A DNA stretch of 64,000 nucleotides from Litoditis marina (taxonomy: Eukaryota; Nematoda; Chromadorea; Rhabditida; Rhabditidae), in contig OZ038433.1 of the NCBI GenBank assembly GCA_964036275.1, positions 14,010,957 to 14,074,956 on the forward strand. The letters run 5' to 3'. Below, one piece after another: positions 47,301 to 59,600 of this stretch (positions are counted from its first letter, which is position 1; each line of letters begins with the position of its first letter). Position numbers and translations under genes: made by a program. The notes beneath the pieces were generated by a model. The model ran no database searches. It saw only the letters and a program-made list of their open reading frames with translations, and had not been told where the DNA came from.

Positions 47301-49287
47301 ATCCCATCCTGCGCCTCTCGTATTGCGCACTATTTCGCGACACTCTCATCCCGGGGTTGGGACAATAATCTGGGATTTCTGGAAAACCGGCTCTAATGGG
47401 GGAGAAAAAAGTTAACATTCACCATTTCACGGTGAATATTGACCTACGAAACATTGAAAGTTTGAGTTTTAGAGTCCGGAGTATGAAGACCTAGTACAAT
47501 GCAATTTGCATTTGAATACAATGTTACATACTAAAATACAATTTACATTTGAATACAATGTTACATACTAAAATACAATTTACATTTGAATACAATGTTA
47601 CATACTAAAATACAATTTGCATTTGAATACAATGGTACATACTAAAATATAATTTACATTTGAATACAATGTTACATACACATTTTGAATATGTCTTACT
47701 ATTCAGGTACACGACTGGTCTAGTCATCGTGCAGTACTTTCTGCCCCTGTTGATACTCTCCGTCGCCTACTTTCGAGTGGGTACCGTACTCCGGAAGGAC
47801 AAGTGCGTGGGAGACTCCAGACACGCAAAATCGATGGCTGCCAAGAAAAAGGTACGGTTGGAAGTAGATCAAACTAGTGATCTCCGAGTTTTGAGATAAT
47901 TGCGAATTCTGTGACCTCATGAAATAATAAACAGTTTTTTATAGTGTAATCGGTCACGGGCCTAATCTCATAATGTTATTTCTAAGATTTTCTCAGAATA
48001 CCCAGAAAGATATCAAAAAACCATAGCGAACTTTAGATATGTATTAGTATATTCTAGAAAGTCCAAATCAAGCAAACTTGTTAGTTGCAAAACTGGATGA
48101 GTTGGATGTTTGTATAAAAAAGATTGTTGCATGTTTTTGTCCCAAAATTAATGGAATTCAGATGGTTTCATGACGTTTCCGGCTTATTTTTATCCCGCTT
48201 TCCATTTTCTAACCCCATTCTGTTCAATAATTTCTCTGTGTTCAGGCAGCCTTCATGCTGGCGTTGGTGGTATTTATCTTCATGGTGGTATGGCTTCCCT
48301 ATAACACGTACTTTGTCATAAGTGACTATCTACCCAGTCCCGAAACTCCGGAAACCGCCATGGTTAGTAGTCCTTTAAAGTAATAATAATTTGGGATAAT
48401 GAAATAAGTGTAGTTTGATCTACACAGCAAACATTACAATTAAACACGATGACGTAATAGCGCCAAATTACAACCTTTCGCGATAGCCTACTGGTTAGCG
48501 AGTTCGCGTTCCACCTATAGCTCGATGGTTCGATTCCGGCGTGGGGCATCTGATTTTTAGTTCCGTTCAGCTTTCTTTTGTTCTAATTCTGTTGAAAAAG
48601 TGTGATTATGACGATTTCAGGCCATGCAAACATGTACTTAGAGGCAATTATTTTCTGCACCAAATGCTTATTTTCTCATGTTTTTCGTTTCCAGACGCAG
48701 ATGTATATTTATATCAACATTTACTGGCTGGGAATGTCTTCTACTGTCTTCAACCCAATCATCTACTACTTCATGAACAGAAGGTAAACACAGAACAACT
48801 TTTGGTTACAGTACTTTGATACAAAATAAATAGGGATAATACCAAGTTTAGATGGACACATATTAATTTTGGGTTACAGTACTGGTTTCCAAATAGTAAA
48901 GGAATTTTCGCCACAAAACAAGTTCAGACAATATTTCACTTCAGGCTTTCCAAACTCAAAACAACTTTTGAAAAAGAAATATTCTTGAAAATAGGCTATA
49001 ATAACAAAAAGAAGCACAGTTACACTCGGCCAAATCACTGTAAAAATTGTTATTTCAATTACTAAAATTACTAACAAACTATGCGGGACCGTGTTCTCTA
49101 TTCCTAAAGTCCATTAATCCTACTGTGTCCCTAATTTCTGCTGTGTTCCAGATTCCGCGTGGGATTCCGCTACGCTTTCCGTTGGTTGCCGTGGGTGCGC
49201 GCCAGTCGCAGTGAGTACATGGCCGTGCTGTCCAGCAACAATCGACCAACACTTCTTCCTCCCCACACGGCGGCTACAGAATTCTGA
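39573..49287 (+). CDS. tachykinin/neurokinin-type neuropeptide GPCR
   Basis: Eleven exons join in phase to 406 residues: 39573-39619, 40010-40151, 40385-40485, 41616-41747, 45549-45641, 45922-46042, 46273-46370, 47707-47851, 48246-48362, 48695-48783, 49152-49287. The N terminus has NES and NVS glycosylation sites. TM1 contains LIGNFTVMW and TM2 NYFLLNLAIADASIS, followed by the WIFGLFYC signature that leads to the TM3 cysteine. TM3 ends SIDRYRAIVYPL (DRY), the loop 2 cysteine is in HTVCMSD, TM6 is FMVVWLPYNTYF and TM7 is NPIIYYFMNRRFR. This pattern (FGxFYC, WLPYxxYF, WLGMSSTVFNPIIY) is that of tachykinin receptors and their nematode tkr relatives, which couple neuropeptide binding at the plasma membrane to Gq-type signalling. 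The Cys of the usual CWxP in TM6 is Val. Exons 1 and 2 are less certain than the rest; a TTTGTCAG acceptor stands just before the ATG. Introns are long and full of repeats, but every splice site is GT-AG. Confidence 0.9.
40498..40722. repeat. TCTC-rich microsatellite
   Basis: Imperfect (TCTC)n with TCTA units, directly behind the TM1 exon donor. Confidence 0.9.
41028..41148. repeat. TCTC-rich microsatellite
   Basis: Imperfect CTCTCT tract within receptor intron 3. Confidence 0.9.
41395..41615 (+). repeat. tandem duplication ending at the receptor exon 4 acceptor
   Basis: Two units of about 125 bp share GTTACGTCTAGGAATG, TACAGTAACCC and CTGATTCA. The second ends in the used acceptor CTGATTCAG, while the first carries CTGATTCATAG. 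Confidence 0.75.
41748..42030 (+). repeat. tandem triplication starting at the receptor exon 4 donor
   Basis: Three units begin GAGTAGATCAAA, GGGTAGATCAAAACTTTGG and GGGTAGATCAAAACTTTG. They share GGTTAAAGGAGAC and ATCAAATATAGT, so the 5' part of this intron was amplified. Confidence 0.75.
42775..42900. repeat. GAGAGG microsatellite
   Basis: Imperfect purine tract of GAGA and GAGGG units. Confidence 0.9.
43610..43735. repeat. repeat family 6 copy
   Basis: CACGTTTCTGAGTTCTGCTG and ACATGTTTCACGTGACTGTA core. Confidence 0.75.
44263..44352. repeat. long CT microsatellite
   Basis: About 37 uninterrupted CT units. Confidence 0.95.
45037..45158. repeat. family 1 palindromic MITE copy
   Basis: Complete copy in receptor intron 4. 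Confidence 0.88.
46385..46835. repeat. G-run tandem repeat around a family 5 element
   Basis: GGGGGGGGG runs at 46392, 46746 and 46813 each precede a TAYTAYAACTTC- or TACCAC-type segment, forming diverged units of about 75 bp. The family 5 inverted repeat at 46436-46606 sits between the first two. Confidence 0.6.
47150..47270. repeat. repeat family 6 copy
   Basis: TTGAATAGTCACGTAAACTT to CACGTGACTATTCAATTGCC, with well-kept terminal inverted repeats. Confidence 0.78.
47268..47370. repeat. half copy of repeat family 7
   Basis: TGCGTATGTTAGAACATCCCGG and CATCCCATCCTGCGCCTC, abutting the family 6 copy. Confidence 0.6.
47499..47690. repeat. 37-bp tandem repeat, about five units
   Basis: Unit contains CATTTGAATACAATGTTACA and TACTAAAATACAATTT, ending 17 bp before receptor exon 8. 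Confidence 0.92.
48476..48546 (+). mobile_element. tRNA-like sequence
   Basis: GATAGCCTACTGGTTAGCGAG and TGGTTCGATTCCGGCG are A- and B-box matches, but the ends do not pair into an acceptor stem. Probably a tRNA-derived relic in receptor intron 9. Confidence 0.5.
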
Positions 49288-49739
49288 AGGGGCGTGGCCT
49301 AATTTGGCGTTTTAATTGTATGTTCCAACTATTTTTTCTATGACCAGAGGTCACCGAATTCTAGGAGGAGTTTTCTTTTTTCATGAGTTTTCCAACTTGT
49401 CTTCAACTGGTTTACAACACCCTTCTGCTTTTTTTCACAACTCGAATAGAAACAACAATGTTTCGCTATCAACATTGATACTGTTTTCTTAAAACGGGTT
49501 TGTTCCCTTTTTGCAAGTATTTTGTTCTCACTCTCTCTCTATATTTCTCAAACTGTTCGTATATAAAGGTGTGAAGTTACGAATAGCTTGCCTTGATCTT
49601 CAAATTTGTGTCTCAAATTCACAAAAAAGACGTAGCCTTTTTAGAGGCATCACCTCAATTACTTGTATTTAATATATCCCCATTTACAATTGATATGTTA
49701 GTGTTATATGTTTTTTCTTGTAACTTTCAACCAGTTTCC

Positions 49740-49860
49740 TTAAAGAAGGACGATTATGTGGACCAATCCCGTGACATCGGTTCTTTAAACTGCAATTGAA
49801 AAATGTATTGCGGTTTAAAGGACTGAAGCGTTGCGATTGGACCACATTACCGTCCTTCTA
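49740..49860. repeat. family 1 palindromic MITE copy
   Basis: Complete copy downstream of the receptor gene. Confidence 0.88.
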
Positions 49861-50876
49861 ATAAGGGGCGTGGTCTAAATTTTCCATCTACGCACATGTT
49901 TGTCTCTTTCTTCCCCGGAATTCTTCCATTACATAATATTATTCTTCTTCTTCTGTCATTTGCAATTCAACTAGTTTGTGCGGGTAACGTAAATCCAGTG
50001 TATTTACATATCGAAACGGAACAACAATAGAAAACTCTATGAGAATGTAACGTGTTCCAAAAACTTATCATCATCATCATACATATTAATAAATATTATA
50101 TTATACAAATGTTCAACGAAAGGCACTGATTATGAAAATTACATGCAAATCATCAGGCGCAGAATGCAGTTGATTCTATGAGTAGCCGGGTTGTTGGTAT
50201 ATAAATGTTTTCTAATAAGTATTTTATTGAAACACTTATTATGAAGCATTTAGTTTCCAAAAAACAACTCTTAAAATTACAAGTTGTGAACATTCCAAAC
50301 TGTCAAACCCTTGAAAAACTTCAAGATTTCTCAATATTCAGCTACATACGATGAGTTTCAATAGGTGAAATTGGGTAAACTTCAACTGTGAAAAAACGTT
50401 TGGTTACCTAAACCCCGGTTACTTATAGAATCAACCACAATGAATAGTAAAGAAGCATAGAATGTGATGTGAGTGAATTCCAATTGAAAAACAACAAACG
50501 CCGTTCAAATACCCCTCAAATGAAAAGTATACGTATCGATTGAATTTAGAGATGAAACTAGATATTTGGTCTTGAATGAACCGTTACAACAAGATGAAAA
50601 ACAATCAAGAAGTCAAAAAAATCTGCGTCTCTCAATGTCTACACTCTCTCGTACTGTCTGACCGTGAGAATACTTGAGAGTGCAACAACCGCAGAATTAT
50701 CAATTCTTAAGATCCCTTAAAAACTATATTTTAAAAAGAATACTCAGTAAAAAAAAAACAGTAGATGGCTGCCTAAAAGTGAGCAATGAACAAAACGGTG
50801 TACCACACTTAGCATTTAACATATGAGGTGAGTGAAAATCTCTCAAAATGGGTTAGTTCATGATCAAAGTAAGTGT

Positions 50877-50999
50877 TTAAAGAAGGACGATTATGTGGAC
50901 CAATCCCGTGTCAACGGTCCTTTAAACTGCAATTTACAAATGTATTGCAGTTTAAAGGACTGAAGCGTTGCGATTGGACCACATAATCGTCCTTCTCTA
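50877..50999. repeat. family 1 palindromic MITE copy
   Basis: Complete and very well matched between arms. Confidence 0.9.
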
Positions 51000-51364
51000 A
51001 AACAACCAATTAAGTCTTCGGGTTTCTGAGCGGAAAAAAAACTTGGAAAATTTCCAATGAGCTCAATTGAATAGGAACAACGCAAAAATACTAAAATATC
51101 GGAGAAACTTATAAAACATAAAAATTCACTAGAATACTATGAATCAGTTTGGGACACGAAGCAAATCTCTGGAAGAGGTGAAGGAATCTTCCCCTAACCG
51201 TAGGTAGACTGATATGTTAGTCAGACACTCGACCTTTGACCTGGAAAGAAGTTATAAATGATTGAGCCGATTTAGCCAAATGAAATACGTGTTTATATAA
51301 ATGGCCAAAACTCGATGAACCTACAAGTGAACCAACTGTGCTGTACCACAGAGTGGTAACTAGG

Positions 51365-51628
51365 AATGAATTCTATATAAAACCGGGTTTTTAGGTAACC
51401 TAACCCTTTTTTGGTAACCTCTTTTTCAGGTTACCTCAGTTGGTAACCGGTTGGTAACCTAAAATGAAAACCGGTTACCTGTTTTTCTAACGCCAAACAT
51501 GGTTTTTACCGTGAGTTTGTACGGTAACAGGATTTTAGTTTCAGGTTACTTCCAGGTTACCTACTAAGGTAACCTGAAAAAAGGGTTAGGTTATCTGAAA
51601 ACCCGGTTAGTTGTAGAATTGGCCCCGT
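51365..51628. repeat. GGTTACC palindromic element, family 2
   Basis: Well-preserved full copy. Confidence 0.88.
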
Positions 51629-51871
51629 AACTAGGTCCTTAGACAGAAATACGTCATCTATGTGTCCGTAGTGCTTCAAACGAATGATGTACGCTATAAA
51701 CATTGCAAGAAAGAACTTCTTCCATTCTCAGCTACTTTTCACTGCACGGTTTTCTCTCCCTATTCATATCAGTACAATGACTGACTAATTGCATTTCTGT
51801 CGACTGAACGAAAATAAATACTCGATTTTTTACACCGAATTTTTATAATCCAAACTACAGACTACAATCCC

Positions 51872-52125
51872 CCCGGCGGTTTACACATGCAACCAAAATG
51901 CAACCGGGTTGCATGTGTTAAGAAAATTCGGTTGCTTTCCAAATGCAACCTGGTTGCTTTTGGTTGCTTTTCGAATGCAACCAAACACTCAATTTTTGGA
52001 CATTTTCCAGTTTTTACTGCAATTTGGTTGCTTTTCGTTGCATTTGGAAAGCAACCAAACTGTCTTTCCACATGCAACCCGGTTGCATTTTGGTTGCACG
52101 CAACCCGGTTGCTTGTGTAATTGGC
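51872..52125. repeat. GCAACC palindromic repeat, family 9
   Basis: ACACATGCAACCAAAATGCAACCGGG to the inverted end, with GGTTGCTTTTCG words inside; nearly identical to 57.2 kb. Confidence 0.88.
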
Positions 52126-52149
52126 CAATCGCCCCGTACCTAGTTATTG

Positions 52150-52168
52150 TCTCTCTTTCTCCCCCCCC

Positions 52169-52242
<74 letters not shown>
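52150..52242. repeat. CT microsatellite
   Basis: Long CT tract; a second, imperfect one lies at 52322-52396, each preceded by CCTAGTTATTCTCTC-like sequence. Confidence 0.9.
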
Positions 52243-52507
52243 GCTACACGGTTTCCAACCAGAATCAAACCGATTGTTTAAAGCAGCAAACTATAAACTA
52301 CAATCTCCCTACCTAGTTATTCTCTCCCTCTTTCTCTGTCTGTCCACTCTCTCTCTCTCCCTCCTTCTCTCCCTCTCCCTCCCTCTCTCTCCCTCCGTAC
52401 CTAGTTATTCTCTCTTCTGGGGCCTCCGCGAGATCCGCTGGGCGGGGCTCCCTGCGGATAACGAACGGCACGCGGTTGATACAACTGGAACAGGGTGGCA
52501 ATGTAAT

Positions 52508-52538
52508 ACTAATAATAATAATAATAATAATAATAACA
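52508..52538. repeat. AAT microsatellite
   Basis: About nine AAT units. Confidence 0.9.
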
Positions 52539-52694
52539 ACAATTACACAAAAGTGACATAACCGTACCAAAACCAGAACAGAGAATGAAAGTTGTGGAAT
52601 GGAAGGCCTTTTCAGATTAGTATATCATAACATCTAAAATGACAATTTGTCCATGCTCCATCGAGAAATTGTTCCTGGTAGTTTCACCACCCTT

Positions 52695-52817
52695 TAAAGA
52701 AAGACGATTATGTGGACCAATCCCGTGACATCGGTCCTTTAAACTGCAATTGAAAAATATATTGCGGTTTAAAGGACTGAAGCGTTGCGATTGGACCACA
52801 TAATCGTCCTTCTTTAA
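52695..52817. repeat. family 1 palindromic MITE copy
   Basis: Complete. Confidence 0.88.
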
Positions 52818-52963
52818 CGGGGACAAAAGCCGAGACCGGGTTTGCTCTTTCCGAAATAATACAGTGTATGTTGCATTTTCACACCGTGGTTGTAATTGGA
52901 TCCTATTGCTTTTCTATCAGAATTAGTCAACTATGGCTTGTATCGAGTTCAGACTACAACTCT

Positions 52964-52979
52964 CTCTCTCTCTCTCTCA

Positions 52980-53018
<39 letters not shown>

Positions 53019-53020
53019 TA

Positions 53021-53080
<60 letters not shown>
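52964..53080. repeat. CT/GA inverted microsatellite
   Basis: A CTCTCT run meets CAAGAGAG and then a long GAGA tract, so it can form a hairpin. It ends two bases from the Bicaudal-D stop codon. Confidence 0.9.
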
Positions 53081-53082
<2 letters not shown>

Positions 53083-53083
<1 letters not shown>

Positions 53084-56000
53084 TACCGTACCTCTCCCCG
53101 ATTTGCCGTTGGCGCCGGTTTGTTGCTGCTTCGTTTGAACGCCTGTCGATTGTCTCTATCTACCTCCACATCTTCGAGACGCTACAAATAAAAGAACGAA
53201 ACATAAAACGTAAATATTATAGGATTAGACAGAAAGTAGTTTAAATTATACATTTTCAATGTAAAAAACACAGACATCAACATTTTTACCAGAAACAAGC
53301 TTTTCGCCGCAACACGTATTGTAATAATGCTGATATATTCCAGAACATTCTGCATTTTGCAACACTTTTAGACAATCTATGAACTGTTTACACAATTGTT
53401 CAGTGAGTAACTCATAGCAACCTATTGATAGTTTCCCAACGCTACCGTAAACTACCGTACTCCTACATTACCCCCTAACTATTCCACGTTGTTTTTCTTC
53501 AATAAATGAAAATAACCTCTAAAACGTCATTCCAGAAATAAGTTGTAATCTTTGAGAGTCTATGAAAATAGGCCTTGAATCGCATCAGAATTTCAAACGA
53601 TCTACCGACATTAATAATTGACTGGTGGTAGGATGTTTGATCTTTGACCTATGCTCGCCTTCTATCTAATTATTCGCGGCATTTATTTTAACACGCAACA
53701 ACTTGCCGAGAAAATGATCAATTACCCTTTAAATTGATGAAAATTCACGTCGTTCAAGAAGGACAATTATGTGGACCAATCCCGTGTCAACGGTCCTTTA
53801 AACTGCAATTGAAAAATGTATTTGCGGTTTAAAGGACTGAACCGTTGCGATTGGACCACATTATCGTCCTTCTTTAACAATTTCCGCAGAAACAAATGAC
53901 CTTTACTACTTTTGAAAGTTTCCAGCGCAACCAGAGGCGGGCATAGAGTTAGGTTTGATTGTCACAATAAACATAACTACTCAATTTACTAAACTCAGCA
54001 TAAAATTGACAGATAGAGCACTGAGAACGTGAGAAAAAAACCAACGGTGACCTTTTGAACTCATAATTGATTGTGCTCAACCAGTTATATAGGTTTGATC
54101 TACAAATTTTCGACCTCCAGAATGTTCTCAGTGTATACATCATCTATTGCCCTACCTAAGTGAACGAAACGGCAAACCGTTTACTTTGAACGCCTTGCGG
54201 ATGTGTGAGGGTACGTTTTGTCTACTGATGTGCACTGTTTGACCTCCATCAGATACTTAGATTTTTTGACGTCCACAAGAGACTCGATCTACTGATCTTT
54301 AATTTCATCAAGATACTTGATCTATTGATGTTTGACCTCCATTAGACACTCTATTTATTGATCTTCGATCTTTGACCTACCTGAGTGAGCGTGAGCTTCT
54401 GTTGAATGGCGAGCCGCAGCAGCTGATTCAACGTCTTTTTCTCGTCCTCACTGGCACGAGACTCGTTTTGCAGTTCTTCCACCTGGAAATAAGATCTTCC
54501 ACATAGAAATAGTCGTCGCCACATTAATGTCACCAATATACTGTACATCTAACTTTCTGCTGTGTACAAAGACTTTTGTCACTGACAAATGCCTTTGGCT
54601 GGTTTCAACGTGACATGGAGCTGAAGTTACCTACAATCAGCACCCTTTAAATTACACAGTAGACACAGGAATACTGACAGACATTAGATAACCGGATTAT
54701 TATGCCTAGATTAAGAGTTCTGCAAACAGGAAACAGGACTCATCCTTCGTGTATAACTCAATAGGAAAAGGAAGGCACACAACAAGTTGTCGACGAAGTT
54801 TTGAGCAACAAGGAAATGGCCAATCAAACCATCAAATAAACAACATCGACGAAAACGTCAATTTAACGCAAAATCTCTCCTGGAATAATCAATAACCCTA
54901 ACTAATCGATATCAATCGATAACTGTCCTCCAACTAATCGATATCAATCGATATGCCAACCTGTGCCTGAAGTTCCTCGCATCTGGCGGTGAACATTGCA
55001 CGATGACTGGCGAAGGTGGCGGCGTCCTCTTTCAGTTGCTTCAACTCACGACGTTGACGCTCACCCATTTCCTGGAATAGAGAGAGGGTTATAGAGAGAG
55101 AGAGAGAGGGGGGAAGAGAAAGAGAGACAGAGATAAAGGAAGAGAAAAGGAGGGAAAGTATTACAGATCGAGTTAATATTTTGTATCAATTTACATGTAG
55201 TTAAAATTCACGTTCACGTCCAATTTCACGTTCACTTTTCGTTTACTTTCGTTCACGAGTTCACGTCCAATTTCGTCCCTGAGTCTAATATTGGATGGGA
55301 ACTCGCTATCTTGGTTAGTGAGGCTGTACTTATAGAGAGAATGGGGAGGAAGAGAGAGAGAGAAGAGAGAGATATAGGGAGAGAGAGAGAGAGAGAGTCT
55401 CACCTGATTCGCCTTCTTCTCGCTCTCGTACTTGTCTCGCAACGAGGCCAAAGCCGATTCGGCCGTCAGTTTATTCGATTTCAACACCGTGCGAAGGGTG
55501 GAGATTTGGTCTCTGAAAGCAACGAAACAATTCTTCAACTTCAAAGAACACGTAACAAATGTACAGTTGCCATGTAATGTTGATTTTTCTCAACCTTAAT
55601 CTCAAGTCTACTTTACAAATCATCTGAAAGCAAGGAAACCTAGTGTTAACATATCTGACATTTTGTTTGTCCAGTTAAGACATTAGGCGTCACGGGCCTA
55701 AACGGGGTTCCATTTCGGCCCGCGATTTTCGTAGCCGAAATCACCCTATTAGGGCATATTAGGGCCAAATAGGGCCGCGTAGACTGAAATTTTCCGTCTC
55801 AAATACTGAATTTAGTTTTTTTGTTCTTGCTCATCCTAGCGGCAACCAGAATAAGTCATTCAAAATTAAAAGTCATTCGAAAGTAAAAGTCATTAAGTAT
55901 AGAAACAGTTGAGAATCGAAAATAAAGTTTCCGAAAATTTTCGTAATTTTTTAAATGACCAAAAGTGAATTAATGACTTTTACTTTTGAATGACTTTTAC

Positions 56001-56623
56001 TTTAATGACTTTTAATTTTGAATGACTTTTTCCTGGTACCCATCCTAGCGTGCATACTCGGAAAATAGAAGACATAGTAAGTGGTGCAATATAATTGCAT
56101 TCAAAATCGATCAAAGCGTGGTCGTTACCAAATTCGCGGGGTGAATTCTATATGTAACCGGGTTTTTTTGGTAACCTAACTGGTTTTTTTCGGTAACCTC
56201 GATAGGTAACCGGTCGGTAACCAAAAATGAAAACCGGTTACCTGTTTCCAAACGCGAAATGTGGTATTTACCGTTAGTTTGTACGATAACAGGATTTTGG
56301 TTTTAGGTTACCTACCGGTTACCTGTAAGGTTACCGAAAAAAGGTTACCCAAAAAACCGGTTAGGTTACCTAAAAACCCGGTTATATATAGAATTGGCCG
56401 ATTGGCGGCCCTTTTGGGTCCGCGCTTACTCGATCACCCGAAATCTCCCCGTTTAGGGGCCTAATAGTCCCTTGGCTTACAGTAACCGGTTAGATAGAGA
56501 ATTGACCACGAAAAAGGCCACCTCTTCGTGCTCAGAAGACTTCGCAGTTTCATGTTCTGCATGAGAATATCGTCGTTTTCAGCGCCCGTCGTGGCTACAG
56601 CTTGGTTCAGGGCCTGGAATAAC

Positions 56624-56670
<47 letters not shown>

Positions 56671-59600
56671 CAATAATAATCATAATAATAATAATAATAA
56701 TACCAATAATAATCATAATAATAATAATAATAAGGATTTATTGTTATAATAGTAATGCGCCTACAAGAATATTCAACTCCCAAGAAGCTACTACTCCAAA
56801 GACCTATGGCCTGACATGTATGATGATCACCGCCTCATAACGAAGCGAGGTAATGGATAAATATCAATAATACCAATATTAATAATATTATTATTATTCT
56901 GTCACAATACTATAATAATAATAAGCCTACCTGCTCGGCGGTTCGCTTGACGCAGGACAACAGCTTCTTCACGCTCTCGGTAGTCTGAGACATTGAACTG
57001 CCGTCTGCAATGATGACACTACAAACTACAGACTGTCACGTGAGTACACGTTCAACGTTGACGTGAAACACTAACTACGAGTAGACAAAACATTGACGTG
57101 AAAAGTGTGCTCTTCAATTGAACAATGAAGCCGTATAACTCTAACAAAACAATGGCGAGCGTTTCTCAGATACAATAAAAATATATAGGCGCCGGCCGCC
57201 TTGGCGGTTTACACATGCAACCAAAATGCAACCGGGTTGCATGTGTTAAGAAAATTTGGTTGCTTTCCCAATGCAACCGGATTGCTTTTGGTTGCTTTTC
57301 AAATGCAACCAAACACTCAATTTTTGGAAATTTTCCGGTTTTTAATGCAATTTGGTTGCTTTTCGTTGCATTTGGAAAGCAACCAAACTGTCTTTGCACA
57401 TGCAACCCGGTTGCATTTTGATTGCATGCAGCCTATTCCATAATTAACTGGTATACGGTACCTGTGACTTATATGCCTAACCGATTTTCGGTAGCCCAGC
57501 CTGTTGGATATCGGTTGGTATCCGAAAATGCAACCTATTGCATGAATAACTGGTATACGGTACCTGTGACTTCTGTACCTAACCGATTTTCGGTAACCCA
57601 GCGTGTTGGATATCGATTGGTAACCGAACCAACAATGCAACCTATTCCATAATCAACTGGTATACGGTACCTGTGAGTATTCGCTGTCGCATATCCGTAT
57701 CGCTGGCGATGTCTGCCACCGTGCAACTGTGGAGGCGGGGCTCCACGTCTCGGATGAAGGACGGGGCCAACATCTACAACAAATATAAACATTCAAAAAG
57801 AAGAAGAAAAAAATAAACCTAAAAAACGATTACGTGGTCCAATCCCAACGCTTCAGTCCTTTAAACCGCACTACATTTTCTAGTTACAGTTTAAAGGACC
57901 GTTGACACGGGATCGGTCCACATATACGGTCCACTTTAATAAGAGAAATTGTGTTAGAACTACAGCAGGACTTGCATTCTGAACGATTTGACCTGATTGA
58001 AGAGAGTCGAGAAACAATGATTAAAAAACCAGATGTGGCGCAAGTTGAGTCGTGAACTATATGTAACCGGGTTTTTAGCTAACCTAACCCGTTTATGGTA
58101 ACCTATTTTTCAGGTTACCTCATTAGGTAACCGGATGGTAACCTAAAATGATAAACCGGTTACCTGTTTTCTAACGCAAAATCTGGTTTTTACCGTTAGT
58201 TTTACCGGTAACCGGATTTTAGTTTTAGGTTACTTCCAGGTTACCTACTAAGGTAACCTGAAAAAAGGTTACCAAAAAAGGGTTAGGTTACCTGAAAACC
58301 CGGTTAGTTGTAGAACGTAGAGTTGTAAAAAGTTGAGTGCCTTTTTGAAAACTTGATAGAACTAAACTTCAGGGATCACTGCAATTGCAATTTTCACTAA
58401 GACTCATTTGAAGATTAAATTCGTTTCGGTTAATAAAAAGTTTGAATTTTGAATGTAACATGTAAAACCGGCAAATAAACCGGAAACAACGAATTAAACG
58501 CCCCATGTAGCACCCTGTCTACCTGTGTACATTGAACTTGTTATTGACCCATTTGTTGTTTGTCAACAAATGTAAACAACTACTGAAACAACAAACAACA
58601 ACATGGTCAACGTACCACCCTGTCGGCCTGTAGTGGAATGGCCCGCGCACCGGAAGTGTCTGTTTCTGTACCACTCTCCACTCCCTCGTCGGCAAGTGAA
58701 ACCTAGAAAACACATTATTTTAACTATTATTATTATAACTATTATCATTATCATTGAATATACGTTTTATATTTCATGGAAAAATATTTTGTCTGTTTTT
58801 GTACTTTTTTGAACCTTTTTGATTTTTTTGAATGTTATACAGCCTCACTGGCAAGTAAAACCAGAAAAAAAAACAAAGTAACAGAAAATAGCGTGAATCA
58901 GAAATAAAGTTAAAACAACAATTTCGATGTGGTTTTCGAACTCTGTTGTTGATTAATTGCAAAAACTATTCCGTTGCCGGGAATCGAACCCGGGCCTTGC
59001 GGGTGAGAGCCGCAAATCCTAACCACTAGACCACAACGGACACATCTTCCAGACATTGTGTTGCCGACTAATGTGCACAGGCGCACTCAGCTAAGACAAC
59101 GAAAACATTTCAAAAAGCTTGGTGGAGACAGCTTTGTACTTTCGAATGAACTCTCACCGAAAAAAAAACACAATTTTGGAAATAAAACACAGAACCATCG
59201 TAAATTCAGGCCAATTCTACAACTATCCGGGTTTTCAGGTAACCTACCCCTTTTTCGGTAACCTTAGCAGGTAACCTGGAAGTAACCTAAAACTAAAATC
59301 CGGTTACCGGTGAAACAAACGGTAAAAACCACATTTCGCGTTAGAAAAAACAGGTAACCGGTATTTCATCTTAGGTTACTTTCAGGTTACCTACTGAGGT
59401 GACCCGAAAAATAAGTTACCAAAAACCGGTTAGGTTACCAAAAAACCCGGTTACATATTGAATTCACCAACAATAACCCCAATTTTGAACAGAAAGAAAA
59501 AGAACCATCTAAAATTCAACCTAAGTTACAAAAAACTCATGAGAAACCCTCACCTTTGGCAAATCTTCCGCATTCTCTTTTGCCAGTTGGCGCAACTTGT

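Noticed and set aside
51862..52143. Overlapping open frames on both strands, also at 57.17-57.44 kb
   Set aside because: They follow the family 9 palindrome. Frames on both strands with mirror-like words come from the repeat.
52430..52500. Reverse-transcriptase-like fragment (LREIRWAGLPADNERHAV)
   Set aside because: Faintly resembles a retrotransposon tail but is too short, and it sits between microsatellites.
56461..56749. Poly-Asn or poly-Leu open frames
   Set aside because: Translation of an AAT microsatellite.
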